Under the pieces are notes generated by a model, which saw nothing but the letters and a program-made list of their open reading frames with translations, was not told the origin of the DNA and did not search any database. A program made the position numbers and the translations under genes. From assembly GCA_026874595.1 (NCBI GenBank), contig CM049319.1:1433501-1497500 (forward strand): DNA of 64,000 bases, in the 5' to 3' direction. Below, in pieces: positions 34,858-48,335 of the stretch. The stretch's first letter is position 1; every line of letters begins with the position of its first letter. This DNA comes from Sipunculus nudus (Eukaryota; Annelida; Sipuncula; Golfingiida; Sipunculidae).

Positions 34858-35559
34858 CTAAATAATGTGAAATTAATCAGGATATATGGGAAAATGTGGG
34901 TAATGACCACACTATGACACACTTAAGACGGGGCATCATCCCCGGCACCTCAAGGCGAAAACGATTTTTTCGAGGCCTGATATAGGGCTAATAAATCCTT
35001 TGGAAGAACGAAAGGATCGTTCCCTCTACAGGAAATGTAAAAATGATACATGGCCCTGAAAAGTCGCGCACTATAGATCCTCTCTGAAATAATGCATTTT
35101 TCTGTATTATAAATTAATTTTATACATAGACTGCTTTACTTCATTTATACACAGATTTAGGTCCGATTTACTTTAAACAATGTCAGTGGTCATATAAAAC
35201 GTTTTCCTTTCATTTAATTGAAAAGTACGTTTACACAAATTACGTAATAGTATATTGATGAATTGCGCAGAAAAATATAAATTATTGAAATGAAATAAAC
35301 CATATCGATTGGATACATACTGCTGTTTTATATGACTTATAGCAAGATGTCAAACTGTTCAGCTTGTGCCTAGTTTGATAGATATCGTGTCTGTAAAGAA
35401 CATATATAGCGATTGTGTTTCTGTGGTACACAGTATCGAAAAAATGATAGTCACAAATATAAAAATCCAGTGTGACGAGTGTTTCGTAAAAAACTTATAA
35501 ATAATATTTTACATTTGACTTTTGTCAGTAAAATTATATATTTTTGAGTTAACCGGAAT

Positions 35560-35602
<43 letters not shown>

Positions 35603-37492
35603 GATCAGAATTTCCTTTTATGTTGCCTTATTGATAATGTATAAATTCCCTCTAATCCGACAAACCCTACGATCAAGTGTAGTCTTATAAAACACGGCTC
35701 ATGGCAATGAACACCTCAATCAATAAACAATTGTTACCAGCCGGAATGGCCCGCTGGGATTTCTGCATATACCGAAAAGATTCCGTGAAGTGGTTCCGTT
35801 CTTTGATGTATACCGTAAACACTCGCAGAACAAAATGTTAACCGTGTCTACTCGAATTTATTTTTGATTTTCTCATTAATCATCATTGCCAACTTTAATA
35901 TGTTCTCCTGGTTAACATCTTTCCACGAAATATAATAAATTATAAATTATATATAATGTAATAAATTGCGAATCAAATGATAGAGGTGAAAAATGTAGTC
36001 ATACTTATGCTGAAGACACGAATGAAAGTACATGTAATTCCTAATACTGATATACGTTTGTGTTATGTAAAGGTTGAAATTTGAAACCTTTATGTTATCT
36101 TGTTTGTACAACAGTATTCTTCTAATAGAATAACACCTACAGAAACTTATGCGGCAATACTTAATTTACCCGTAAGGGTATCCCAATTGACAGACTGAAA
36201 TCTCTGTAATTTTATATTTAGTAAACTGCTCATTTATCTGCGCAGGTAAAATTCGCTAATCCTAATCCGAGAGTAAGTTTACTCTTACCGTCAGGGTGGA
36301 CACAGCATTGTGCGTGCGTTCTCTTACGTCTTCAGTTCAACAATGCCTCGCCTGTGGGCATATAGTAGTACGCATGTGTGCTGGCACTGACCAATGCTTG
36401 CCAGGGGTGTCACTGCCAGTTTAAACTGACCCCTAACTTTCATGCTTTCCCTCAGGCGGGTATCAGATTGTATTTGCTTTCTGTCGAAGCTCGAGGAATA
36501 AGTTTGTGTTGTATGCTGACTTGTATTAATTTACCTAGTGCATTTGTAATGCTTTTTTGTAGAGTACTACCAGGATCTAGGTGTAAAAATCTATGTTTAT
36601 TCTGCTATACAAAGATATCAGGGCAAAACAAATAGTGGTTAAGTAAGTGTGAAATGCACTCTTCATATTTTTCCGTCACCATAAACTAGGTATGTAACAA
36701 TTAATCAAGTTCATATTCCACAAAATTATTTCAAACTAAAGTAGACGTCAGTGGAGCGCAATTCTACATTATTCGCTTCTTTTCTCTCATCCGCGCCAAA
36801 GATCACTTATATCAATATAGGCCAATCCATGTACAATATTTCATGGAGAGCAATAGTTTTTGCGTAATCTGATAATAAGACAAAGCTACAGACAGACAGA
36901 AACAGGTAAAAACATAATCTTCTTGGAGGAGGTAACCTACCAGATTAACCGTTTCATGAAGCAGTACCGTTTAATATCAAACCTATAGTTCAGGCACATC
37001 ACTCAGTTTAGGCGTCATATTTAAAAAAAATGAGAGTGCGTTAATATTTGACAGTCACTGTATGGTGAACAATGTTCGCAGGTGTAAAATAATACTTTCA
37101 TTTAAGCTCTTTTAAACCAAAATAATTTACAAATCTACTCTCTTAATCGTATAAACATTTAAAAATCCAGTCCTTTCACAGATATCTTTAAATATGTATT
37201 ACTAAACTTCTGTTATTGGCAGAACTGCTGGATATAACAACACCCATGTCACCCGCCCATTGTTGTATGACCCTCACCCCTTTTCTGTGTTATTCCTGTC
37301 ACCCTTATAATAAAATGTGACTTTTAAAGGTTAAAACGATTTGAAGTGAGGAGTTGCAATATTAATTTTCCGCTCTAAATTATAATTATTTTCAGAGCGA
37401 ATTCATTTAGAGGTTATTTATTTGTTTAGTTTCAACGCCATGCAGGAACAACACAATTATCAAATTAAATATGAAAATAAACTGATACACAT
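34858..37492. other. Unassigned DNA with a (CT)n tract
   Basis: (CT)n occupies 35562-35599. No gene supported; the 36378-36635 frame has no domain. Confidence 0.5.
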
Positions 37493-37789
37493 GAACAGAA
37501 GTGAAGCATAGCGCAGATACTTCTTAAGTTTATTAGAATATTAACTTTATTATGTTCACGTGTTATTTCACGACATGTGAAAGTAAATCTTGAACAGAAG
37601 TGAAGCATAGCGCAGATACTTCTTAATTTTATTAGAATATTAACTTTATTATGTTCACGTGTTATTTCACGACATGTGAAAGTAAATCTTGAACAGAAGT
37701 GAAGCATAGCGCAGATACTTCTTAAGTTTATTAGAATATTATCTTTATTATGTCACGTGTTATTTCACGACATTTGAAAGTAAATCTTT
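37493..37789. repeat. 99-bp tandem repeat, three copies
   Basis: Units start GAACAGAAGTGAAGCATAGC at 37493, 37592 and 37691. They are nearly identical, with small changes in the third (ATCTTTATTATGTCACG). Because 99 is divisible by three, one minus frame stays open across units. Confidence 0.94.
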
Positions 37790-38538
37790 TCCGACAGGGT
37801 TAAGTCATCTTTTTGCGACACGTGGAAGTTGCTGTTCGTGCAGGACTCGCAACGATAAAATGTTCGGTATTCAAATAATGGAACCAGAAAATTAATAAAA
37901 TAAAGCAAACACGATAGGGCATCGCTTTCCAGGCAGAGCCCTAATGACCACGTGATATGGTATTTCATATACGTGAAGACAAATTACACAGTATGAAAAT
38001 TATTTATAATTAAGTAAAATAAATTTAAGGCAATGCTTTACATATTATTATAATGGATGAAGTGCATGGTAATAAATGTAAAAATATAGGCAGAATATAC
38101 CATGAAAGGAACTTTTTCTTCTTATCAACATTTTGTGTTCAATATATAAATAGAAAAGATTGTTTCTTGGTTTCTGCGGGATCTATAGTGAAGCGCTTCA
38201 AAACAAACTTGTAAAATAACATTAGACCTAAATTTCTATAAAATTCAATATGTTTCTATAATTCATGATAACACATTAAATCAATTTAAGAGTAATGCTC
38301 TTTTGGTAGGTATGTTATGTATATAGATTCTTAAATAACACATGCGTGTGCCATTACTAAAATAGATTTAAATATCTTATGTATCTCACCGTATATGACA
38401 TTAAAATTAATAAATTAACTTTCGGGGGTTGGAAGTTATATTTTAAACATTTAGAAATATTTAACAGATTTATCGGTATAAAGTATTGCTGAATCCCATG
38501 CATATATACATACATACATACATACAAACATTTATATA

Positions 38539-38593
<55 letters not shown>

Positions 38594-41357
38594 GAGAATA
38601 AACATTATTTTGCCCGACTGATAGACCGCAAAAGGCCATTATTCAATATAAATCTTACACGCACAGAAGCAGAAACACCCCCAGAAATCAATTAACATTC
38701 AGTTCGCTGAGTAGACAACCAATTTCACTTGCTCTATAATTTCTAGATATGTATGGTTGTATGTATAGGACTGCTGGTGTACCTGAAGACGATTCATATA
38801 CAATGTAAAATGCGGAGAGGTTCGGTTATATATAAAAAAATGAACGTTATTGCATTCAGCCCGTGCAGGTACTGGAAAACTAATATGTCTGTACGACAGG
38901 TTTAATATAGGGTTACCTGGGTGTGAACCAATATACCTTTGTCTATCGGTGTCCTGGTTTATTTGATATGCTTACTGATACGCTTATATCTTTGCAATCC
39001 GGCTAAAAAACTTATGAACCTAGCTACAGACTTCGAGACTTCGATAAAAAAAAATCAGAGATTCTCAAGATAAAGGCAATATATAAACGTTGTTAGATTA
39101 AGTGCTTAAGATCATGTCTTTCCTCATTATGTGTCAACAACAATGCCTTTCGCTTTACATGTTTAAACCTTATACATGTTATGTTTTTGGACAAATATCG
39201 GTAAAAAATCTAAACATATTAAGCATAACTTGATACATGTTAAGCTTCTAAGCGGGATATTTTGACATTTAAATGCTAAGCGCTGTTTTACAGTTTACTT
39301 TGATGCACCATTCTTTAAAAATGTCCACGAATATTACAACGCTAATTGACTATCAAGAACGTACAATTGTTGTTCTCTTGATATACTGAGGAGCTATTTC
39401 AATTATTCGTGAATGCTGTGGTTTTGCCTTCAGAAGGTGTCTGTTGTTTTTACGTCATGGGTTTATCTTAAGACAGATCATCAGGACAGCTGTCTGTATC
39501 CGCACGATCAGATATCTGATCAATTTGTGATTTTTCCTGCCGGTTGATCCAAAAATGCATATTCCAACAGAAGATCTAGTACAATGCCCCCAGTACCCAA
39601 AATGATCCTTATTATTTCGCATTTATAACCTGTGTCTTAGAAAGAATATTCTAAAATTCACTGAAATTTGATTGTCCACGCAGTCAACAACATTAAAGTA
39701 AAAAAAGTCAACATTAGTGACATTGAGACAAGGTGACGATTTGTCACTAGAATGTACTGATTCACATAGCATAATATAAATGACGTATTGGCGTATTTTC
39801 CTTCAGATAAACATATTCGAGTTACCATTTGACTCTCTATACTGTCATGTATGCACTCTAAACATATTAATATACTGGCCAATTCACGACCAAGACAATT
39901 AATTCCACGAACAATCTTGTATTTCCTGTTTCTGCAGTTACCTTATACATGTACCTTCTAAAATCGTGAGCCAAAGTAGTCGATAACTAGTCCGTTTATA
40001 TTAGAGTAATAGTATTTGATAATGCACATATATTCATATGAACTTTTTTATGATTGCTGTGATGCTATCGACATTAATGCATGTAGATTTAGTATGGGAT
40101 TGTGTAAGCGTTATGTACAGTTTTTGGTGTGTTTGTGTGTGTCTGTTTGTGTTTCGATATCCTCCTGCGTGTCCTGCATGTGTCCCAGCTTGCGTTCGAA
40201 TAAATACTCAAGAATCAGAAGGTAAAAACCACGTTTGGCGGAAAATCAGAAAGACAAACGGCGGTGACAGTTCAAGTGAGTACAGGTGTTCCCTGGCATA
40301 CTTATAGCGCAGCTTGTATTTGTTTACCGTGGAAGCCCCAATGTGGCCAGCGCAAGGGAAAGTGTACACAGAACATGGACACTTCATAAGCCGCTAACTG
40401 TTCATGCATTATCCCGTGGTATCGGGGTCGGCGGGGGATATTCTGCTGGAGAATCTTGGTAGTTGTTAATAGTGTGTAGCTCCCACGTAGTCTATTCTTT
40501 ACCGGTAAATATTTAATACACACAGCCGCGGGGAAGTCTTGTTGGTCGGATTGACACAAGATCTAAAGTTTGTATCAAATGGTGTAGGTGTTTATCTTGA
40601 GATGATTGGACTTTTGTCACCTTGCCTCGCGGACTTGAACAAACACCACCAGTTATTCAAGGTTAGGAGACATTTGGTGTTAGGTTTTAGCGTTTATATA
40701 CTACTTCGCTCGTTGTCTTGGAATTGCAGTTTATTTACTTGACTGGAAGTGTCGACTTTCAAAATTTGATAAACAGTACAAGTGTCTTTGGAAAAGTTTT
40801 GAAACACTGAACATGCAGTGACAGATTGATTGCCGATCTCTAGACAATTATAACATAGCATCGCTCCAATAAATTAGGTAAAAGATAAAGTATTTACATT
40901 ATAAAACGGCATCATCTCGGGTAAGAGCTGCGTTTTCCACTTACCTCCGAACAAGGATATAGAAACGGATTCAGACATGGATACAAACACGTTCGGTGTG
41001 TTTCTATATGCACGATGGCAAAAAGAATGGATTGGTAGATTCGCCCATTTAACTTGGCATGGTTTAACATCATAGTTAAAGATCCTTCCTAATTATTAAT
41101 TTTATTTTATTTAAGACATTTCCTAGGTATCATAATTCATTCCCAACTGTATCCGTGCGAAATCCCTCTCTGTAATTATGTCCAATACTAGTAGAAACCA
41201 GATTTACGCTTTTTATAATCAAATACTTTGGCAACCTGTGTCGAACCAAATCTGTCCCGTTGATGGAGGCAGGTAAGGTGAAGTGAACAAAATGAATTTT
41301 CTCAAACACGTATAAGACGCATGTTGAATGTGCTCTCTCTGTTTAGGCTAAATCTGA
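37790..41357. other. Unassigned DNA with a (TA)n tract
   Basis: (TA)n at 38543-38588. No recognised gene; frames at 39658-40742 are short, overlap on both strands and lack motifs. Confidence 0.5.
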
Positions 41358-41476
41358 CAGAGTCAAGGACCACCTCCTTAGTACGTCAAAACCTTCTTAG
41401 GAAGTCACGGATCCCCTTATTACGTCACAGAGCACCTCCTAATTACTTCTCGGATCACCTCCTTATTACGTCATCC
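41358..41476. repeat. Short diverged minisatellite with repeated TACGTCA
   Basis: About 20-27 bp units of the form CACCTCCTTATTACGTCA are repeated four to five times with substitutions. TACGTCA, a CRE/bZIP-like core, is intact at about 41382, 41421 and 41467. Confidence 0.7.
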
Positions 41477-42475
41477 CAGTATTACGGACGCTTTAGGCAG
41501 CGCTTAATTGATAAATAACCTGTAGAAGGCGGACACCTCTATCTTTTGAAGATACTTAAATTCAACCAGTGCTCGTCTTTGCGAGGTACCTTTTTTCACT
41601 CTTGGAATATGTCTTTTTTTAGGGCGTTTCCTTTGAAATGCAGTCGCTGCAGAATTACTTTCCCTTCAAAAACTCAAATCATAGCAAACGAAATATATAG
41701 TTAATATTTTATGAATCTCTTTATGTTCGTTTTTGTATTAAAATCAACATTATACTTCTAGAAACATCCACATACATTAGTATTTGCTAGAAATGTTTAC
41801 ACGTATTTTGTCATTTAGGGGACGCATTAAGTTTATTCAGGTGTTTTATCGCCCTATGGCCACCAGAAACTAACGATAGCATGCCACCTAAACGTCGATT
41901 TTAAATAAACTGAATGGCCCCTTTCAGTTTATTTTAAAGAGGTCTGAATGTCATGCTGCCATGGTTAACCAGCAATCAGCTTCCGGCCATTCATATCCAA
42001 CCAAAGGCTCCGCCTAAATGCATCAAAACTTTTCCTATAAGTATACGCTCTGGCTGTTATTGTTTAATATAATGTATCAATGACACTTAAAAATGGTGTT
42101 CACTTAATTGTCTTTTTCGTTCCTTTTTTACATGTCCAAAAGGATGGGTCCCAGATTTCAGGGGAAAAGGGGATACAGTGGCATTAGTTGTCCTTGTAAA
42201 AAGCTCTGTCCGCCAGAACTGATATCTAATTCTAAAACAAGGCTTGTCTTTGCATGAATTCAGAAATAAAGAACAGCCATGAATGTTCTTATTCAAACCG
42301 TTGTAAAGGACAATATATGGGTCACTTAAATGTACATTTGAAAAAAAGAAGATGCAATAAAAAAAGAGATATTTTATCATACGGCTAATAAATTGACTTG
42401 CATTGTATTTACCTTAAATTATCAGCGGCTGCACTTAATTCCCCTGAAGTGACATGAAGTAAATGTCCATCCACA
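41477..42475. other. Unassigned DNA
   Basis: No supported gene or repeat. The 42087-42380 minus frame has no recognisable domain. Confidence 0.5.
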
Positions 42476-42570
42476 GGTGGCCGGTCATAACCTTTTATTA
42501 TGCCGTGTTGATTTATCACGGGTGGCCGGTCATAACGCCTCATTATGCCGTGATGATTTATCGTGATATA
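42476..42570. repeat. Two-copy direct repeat (GGTGGCCGGTCATAAC)
   Basis: A 46-48 bp unit beginning GGTGGCCGGTCATAAC and ending GATTTATC occurs twice in tandem with several substitutions. Confidence 0.85.
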
Positions 42571-43004
42571 CTGGATCAACCTGGGTGTGTCCTGGAAGTT
42601 GATTGGTAGATGTTGACCATGATACTGAAACCAACATCAGCCCAGAATAATGAGTCCACATGAACTGACAAAGTTTGATGAGGTTAATAATTCACTTACA
42701 TCTGCCTTTTCAATCTGTTGTTTGTCTGTTTGTGTAATAAGATGTCTTTAAAAAGACATGTTAGTTTCAGTATAATTCTAGCATTTGTGGAGGTTGTCTT
42801 GGACCGTTACTGGTGCAGACTTCTGGTGGCAGATTTTTGTATTATAAGAGAGATTTATCGCTCTAAAGGGAGATTCCATGGGGTAGAGAATAACTGGAGG
42901 TATATATTGAGCAAGCAAGCTCATTCTACAAAAGGTGTAGCAATGATCAGAACCTAATCAAGTTTAGAAATATGTGAAATACCCTGAAATACACATTTAT
43001 CCGT

Positions 43005-43134
43005 CGACAAACAACAACGTCCTTATATCGGATCAAGCCTTTATATGGATGTAAGGCGGACACAGAACGGAGATGACCGTAAACAAACGTGGTAACAATG
43101 AACATTAGTTTAACTAACTGCCGTAAGGTGGCGC
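43005..43134 (-). repeat. Element B 3' terminal repeat
   Basis: On minus it reads GCGCCACCTTACGGCAG to GTTGTTTGTCG. It does not begin with TG and end with CA as most LTRs do. Length is 130 bp, short for Ty3/gypsy. Confidence 0.85.
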
Positions 43135-43136
43135 AA

Positions 43137-43152
43137 CCACCTCCTTTACCTT
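43137..43152 (-). other. Element B polypurine tract
   Basis: Minus strand AAGGTAAAGGAGGTGG lies two bases before the 3' terminal repeat. It is placed as expected for priming of second-strand synthesis, and supports the repeat boundary. Confidence 0.65.
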
Positions 43153-43405
43153 CACCAAGGAAAGTAAGACACATCAACATAGAAATAATCACACTGCTGG
43201 CCAGGCTAGAGTTCACATTCCTCACTGATGAAGGTACTGAAGTAATTAGGATACAGCACAACTGGGTTTAGGTGAGCGGCGCTAGGCTCACACTCACTTA
43301 ATACAGGAAATAAAAGGGTACCACAACAGTGAGTTGTGGGGTCATTGAGCATGCAACATAGATAATAATAAAATGAGTTCTTAATGTAAAACGAACAAGG
43401 TAACA

Positions 43406-44575
43406 CTAGTCCATGACCCATGTACCACTATCCTGCCAGGCTGGGGGTTTTCTTGACCGTGAGGACCGGCGTAGTGGAGTGTTGAGGGTAATGTTATCCA
43501 CAAGCAGGGCGGGCGAAGAGGGTTTGGACAACTCAGACGTGGCTATCACGTGATTCTCTGGTATCCGATGCTCTGGTGATGGGCCGGCTGGGGGGTCGGG
43601 CTGAAGTACTATTTCAGGTGGCACAGGTGGCGGATACTGCGCAGGATAGTGATCCGTTGTTGCCATAGGAGGCGCTGTCTGTGGCGCTGCATGCGCTGAC
43701 TCAGTGTCAGAATCAGAACAGTTGTCCAAGCCTCTGACGGGGCCAGTGTGTGGGCCACCTAAGGAGGTAGATATGACAGGATAACAATCTGCGATTCTCA
43801 CATCATAACACTTAGACCGAAACTGAGACTTAGTGAATTTTCTGACCTGGCAAGTTGTATCAGACACCTCTGTAACCATGTATTTGTCTCTTGCTCTGGT
43901 TTTATCTCGGTCAGCATACAGGTATACGAGGTCCCCGACTTGAAGGTCATATTGGCGAGACTGTGATTTGCCACTAGATTTAGCCGTAGCACTGGGACCA
44001 TGATTTTGTTCGCGGGTAAAGTGTTGTTGTAGGATAATTTGACGGTCATCAATAGGTAATTGCTCACCTGTTATCTGATCCCGTTGGGTCCATATTTCCC
44101 TTGCGGAAAGACCAGCTTTCCGGATTCTGGTATTCATGTTGGCTGTGGCTTGAGCCAGTGTTAGCTTAGTTAAAGGGCCACCTTCGGGGCAAATCTTGAG
44201 GCATTCTAAACCGAGCTCATTGATGGCATGTTCGGCGACAGGGTTTTTATTTATTTTTTTTGACCGGCCAAGCTCCAGGGTTATTCCATGGGCTTTAAGT
44301 AGGGGCTCGCTGGCAAGGGCCTGGAAACCTGGGGCCTGATCCACCCTGATGTGCACACCGTAATCCCCCAGTGATCGCAGCTCGGCGCACATGGTCAGTA
44401 TGGCGTCTCGTAACGTACGTTGTTGCTCATTGTCGATCAGCATTGTGAGGGTGTAAGATGAAACAGTCTCGCGTAGTATGAGAATGTACTGGCGATAGCG
44501 GCGCATAACATCGGCACTGAATGACAAACCGATCCGGTCTGGGGGTGCTGTGGATGATTGTTGAATTTAGCTGAT
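43406..44575 (-). pseudogene. Element B integrase core and C-terminus (broken from pol)
   Basis: The frame spanning 44527-43406 encodes the integrase catalytic core. The first Asp is in SADV, the second in RVDQAPGF and the Glu in NPVAEHAINE, with 35 residues between the last two (DD35E). A proline-rich tail and a basic end (RRSSRSRKPP) follow. The frame differs from that of the upstream RT-RNase H-zinc segment; the shift lies at about 44548-44575. Integrase would insert the cDNA into host DNA. Confidence 0.85.
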
Positions 44576-46128
44576 TGGGGACTGACCGTAGGGTAGTGCA
44601 GTGATGACATGACGAACAAACTAATTCGATAGCTCTAGCCAGGTCAAGAGCATAAAAATAGCGTGAGGTAACCTGTTTCATCTGGTGGCGACTAGGATGG
44701 TCAAAGCGGATGTGGATGGCTGTAAGGAGTCCATCCAAGACCTTGCGTGGCACAACAATACGCTCTCGCGTTGGTTGAAAAGGCAGATCAGTTCGTACAA
44801 TGAGGAGACCATCTCTAGCGATGGTGACGTTATTGAGGTACCTCTTGACATCAGGAATTTTGGTTATTTTCTTGGATGGACGCGTGCCCTGTGACAGATG
44901 GGAGTGAGTACGTTTCAGATCAGGGCACTCATGTTGGATAGCGTGCCAGGCTGCGTGGCTGGTAAATGGCATACTGTTTGAACCGACGATGACGTCACGT
45001 ATGGTCAATTTTCGGATGACAGAGTCCTCAGTCTCCTGTACAAAAACACACAACTGACAGCTTTGGTCAGGACAAGTCAAAGGATTTCTGCTAGCATAGT
45101 CTGATGGTAAGTTGGCCTCACCTGCGATATGACGGACCGTGACCTGGTACCGACTTACGATGGACAAAAATGTTGTCACTCGGGAGCTGGTAGAGAACTC
45201 TCCTCTGCAGAGTTTTTTGTAGGCTAATACGCATGGGCGACTGTCTGTCAGTACCTGGGTAGTATGGTGCGATTGAGTAATATAGGGGGAGAAATGCTTC
45301 ACAGCTGCTCCGATGCATAGTGCCTCCATCTCACACGGAAGCCATGTTATTTGGTGTTTACGGAGCTTTGCATTAAAGAACCCTGCCAAATGGAGTTTAT
45401 CATCTCGCAGTACATATAGTGTGGCACCTATACCACATTGTTTTACAGATCCGTCAGCGACGACCCAGAGACAGTTGTCTGGTCTCGGCAAAGTAATTAC
45501 CTTATTGTCACGGAGGCGTAACTGAGAATGTGTGAATGTGGTTAATAGCTCATCAGTCCATTCAATTTTGTCACGAGATGGCTTGCCTGCAGTGTGCCTT
45601 TCGAGGGGGTCCAGCAGGTCAGCATACCCGGGCAGCACCCGACTGAGCACTTTGTATGCGCCGATATATGATCTTAACCCTTTGATTGTGGATGGGGGCT
45701 CCACAGAAGATAGTGCGGCGATTCTGTGAGGGCTAGCTTTGAGGGTACCACTGGACCAAACCCATCCAAGAATAACTGTTGTTGTAGGGCATATGATAGT
45801 TTTCGCTGCGTGTAGGCTGATGTTGTTACGTTTGAGGGAGGCAAGGACCTGGCCCCAGTGATTTAATAGATCTTCCGGTGTGTCACCTCCCACGAAGAGA
45901 TCATCAGCTATTTTAGCTACACATCCTTCTTGAATGAAATCACCGAGCACTCTGCACATCAGCTCCTCCAGACATGTTTCAGATCCAGGCATGCCCATGG
46001 CACACCTGGTATACAAGCGTATCCCTTTGAAAGGTGTGACTACACCACAATATTTCATCGAAGACTGGGAAAGGGGGATTTGGTAGAATGCATGGCGAAG
46101 GTCGGTAACTATGATGTATTTCCACTCT
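44548..46128 (-). pseudogene. Element B reverse transcriptase, RNase H and integrase zinc-binding region
   Basis: The open frame spans 46058-44427, but the meaningful part ends near 44548. It begins inside RT after the first catalytic region. The RT active box is IADD at about 45911-45900, a variant of the usual Y-x-D-D. RNase H has VVADGS with HIAGEANLPSDYASR downstream. The integrase HHCC finger has H-x-x-H-like residues and CSSCHHC at its end. The true frame extends upstream to about 46128, where a one-base shift separates it from the protease frame. The residue VTDLRHAFYQIP block with the first RT Asp lies in this upstream extension. Confidence 0.85.
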
Positions 46129-47277
46129 TATGTCTCTGAGGACACTGTCCACGTTCGGCATGAGGGAGGGCTGGGGTTTACTGTACTGTCCTACTTCCCC
46201 GAATGAGGTCACCAGCCGACTCCCCCCGTTCGGTTTTTTTACCAGAAATGACAGGTTTAGGTATTCAACACAGACGTTCACTTCCTCGGGTTTAGCGAAG
46301 ACTCCGGCAGATTCAAGCTCATCAAATTTCTGTTGGAGTTCAATCATTGACTTCCGGTTGTAATGTGGTATACGGCCCTTCCGTTGTGGGGGGAGGGTCG
46401 GGCCCATATTGACAACTGCCTCAATTTTCCCACTGACCCCGTTATACTTAGATATAGTGGGTTTAAACACACTGTCATAATCCATGTTCAGGTCAGTAAA
46501 CATGTCGCGTATTGTTTTGGGTAGACATTGATCCGGATCGACTGATACCTGATGGGAATGGGAACCACTGGCTGTTTCGCGAGACATAACAACCTTATTG
46601 GCCTGGGGGTCACATACTGTAGGTAGTGTTTGATCCTCAGAGACTTGCGATATATGATGTAACTGGCATAAGTGTTCATTGCGTTTAAGTAATATAGCCT
46701 CTTCTGTGGTATTTACGAGTCGCAAAGTGTGGCCAATGGACTGTATTTCTTGAGGAGCAGGCCATGCTTTGTCTGGGCTAACATGTTTGTTGCATGGTGC
46801 GTCAAACCGTGGTTCAAGTGCCCAAACAGAGTCAGGTTCAGTGTCATGTGGTGCCTCTAAATCAATATATTCACCCGGAAGAACTACAGTCTGTTTAGGG
46901 GGGGCACGAATCAAGAATATCTGGGCAGGCCTGGTTGAAACATCACTATTACGTGGGGTTTTGTAATATACAACATCAGTTCCATGAATGACAACTTGTT
47001 TCTTGGCAGAACGTATGGCTATGTCATTGTCAGTGAGAAAGGGAGTGCCAGCTAGTATTTCGACATCTAGTTGTTTTACCACAAGGGCGTCGAGCTGGAA
47101 TGTATATGGCCCTCTGGTTAATTCGCAGTGAACCTCACCTATAATATCCAGTGGCGTGACGCCATCCGCCTGTCTGGCCATCTGGGATGCAGGGGTTATA
47201 GGTAAGCCAATGGCATGAGCCGAGGATTCTTTGATCATATTAGTAGTCGCACCAGTGTCAAGTGTGAGATGGACCAA
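46125..47277 (-). pseudogene. Element B aspartic protease and N-terminal reverse transcriptase
   Basis: The frame opens by 47277 and has the protease active site LTLDTGATTN near 47259, then a linker, then RT fingers with VNVCVEYLNLSFLVKKPNGG. The sense continues to about 46128, after which the open frame (to 45979) is out of phase with RT. An in-frame TAA (47292-47290) separates it from the zinc-knuckle segment, so gag and pol may once have been one frame. Confidence 0.83.
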
Positions 47278-47289
47278 CTTGTTGTTAAA

Positions 47290-47690
47290 TTATGTGTTCA
47301 GATAGGGGGATTGCTCAACATTACATCTACGGACACTGGGTGTGTCGAATAAGGCGCAAGGCACATCATCCCTACCTCCGTGGTCTTCGATACACTCCTC
47401 GTAATTACTACTGTCCTCCACTTCAGTAATAAGGCGCGATCTAGCCATATATCGCCTGTCACTGTCAGGCAAGAATTTGCATTCACTTAGATTGTGAGAT
47501 GTGTAAGGTCGGTTAGCCGTTTTGCATAGTATGCACGATTTTCGTCTTTTGAATACTGGGCGTGAACTGTTGGTCGGAACGAATCTCTGTTTATGGGCAG
47601 CTAGTGTGGCTGTGCGCATGGCTCTCGTGTCCTCAGTAGTGTTTAACTCTTCTAGTAGAGAGGTAAAGCCTGGGATATTTCCGGTTTGAT
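47290..47690 (-). pseudogene. Element B zinc-knuckle region of gag
   Basis: The frame carries a variant knuckle, C-x2-C-x9-H-x4-C (CILCKTANRPYTSHNLSEC); the usual spacing is x4 before His. Sequence upstream in the same frame (to about 47690) reads naturally and picks up where the gag frame breaks near 47665. It ends at TAA 47292-47290. Confidence 0.75.
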
Positions 47691-48335
47691 GGAAGCAAGT
47701 GACTTATTCCTGAGCTCAGTCCCGTATTTTTGTTTGACCAAGCGAGGCAAACCAACATGAATGAGCTGGAGCCATATCACGACGACAGTGTTCTCGAGTG
47801 TTGGGGTTAAATCTTCGTCCTCTGACACATTTGCTCCGTGATGGGTGATGCCACAATCAGTCGTTAACAGATTGTCTTCGAAGAACGCCATTATACGTTG
47901 ATATAGGTCCTCAGGGCGTTCATCAGGTGATAGTTTGATATTGGCCAGATCCAGAAAGTGTGAGCCCGTGGACTGGAAACCGTAATGCTGTCTTATCAGG
48001 TACCAAATGCCTTTGAGGGAAGTTGATCCTTTTATTATGGAATTTCGTGAAATCACTGTGCAGTAATTAGCGATTTGACCCAGCATAAGTTCTAAATGGG
48101 CAGTTTTCTGCGCTGCAGTAAGTCTGCTGTCAGCAGCTACGCTTGGCCCGTCATCACTAAAACCTCTGTTTGGGTTGGAGGCGGTTTTCCTTTGCCAAGT
48201 AACATCTCCTAAGAAGGGAGCAAAGTTCCTGTCTAAGGACAATATATAAATAAGGTTTTGTTTCCAGTTCTCAAAGGAATTCACAGTTTCATGAGTGGTC
48301 AGCTGCTATTGTTTCGGCGCTCTGGGAGTTGCCAT
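47652..48335 (-). pseudogene. Element B gag, capsid region
   Basis: The first ATG of the mRNA sense is 48335-48333 (MATPRAPKQ), followed by UAG at 48308-48306. The same frame stays open to 47652 with a gag-like helical protein ([16 protein letters not shown], then [13 protein letters not shown]). The last residues are out of frame: a one-base shift near 47665 leads into the zinc-knuckle frame. The UAG context CAA UAG CAG CUG resembles the known leaky type. Confidence 0.75.
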
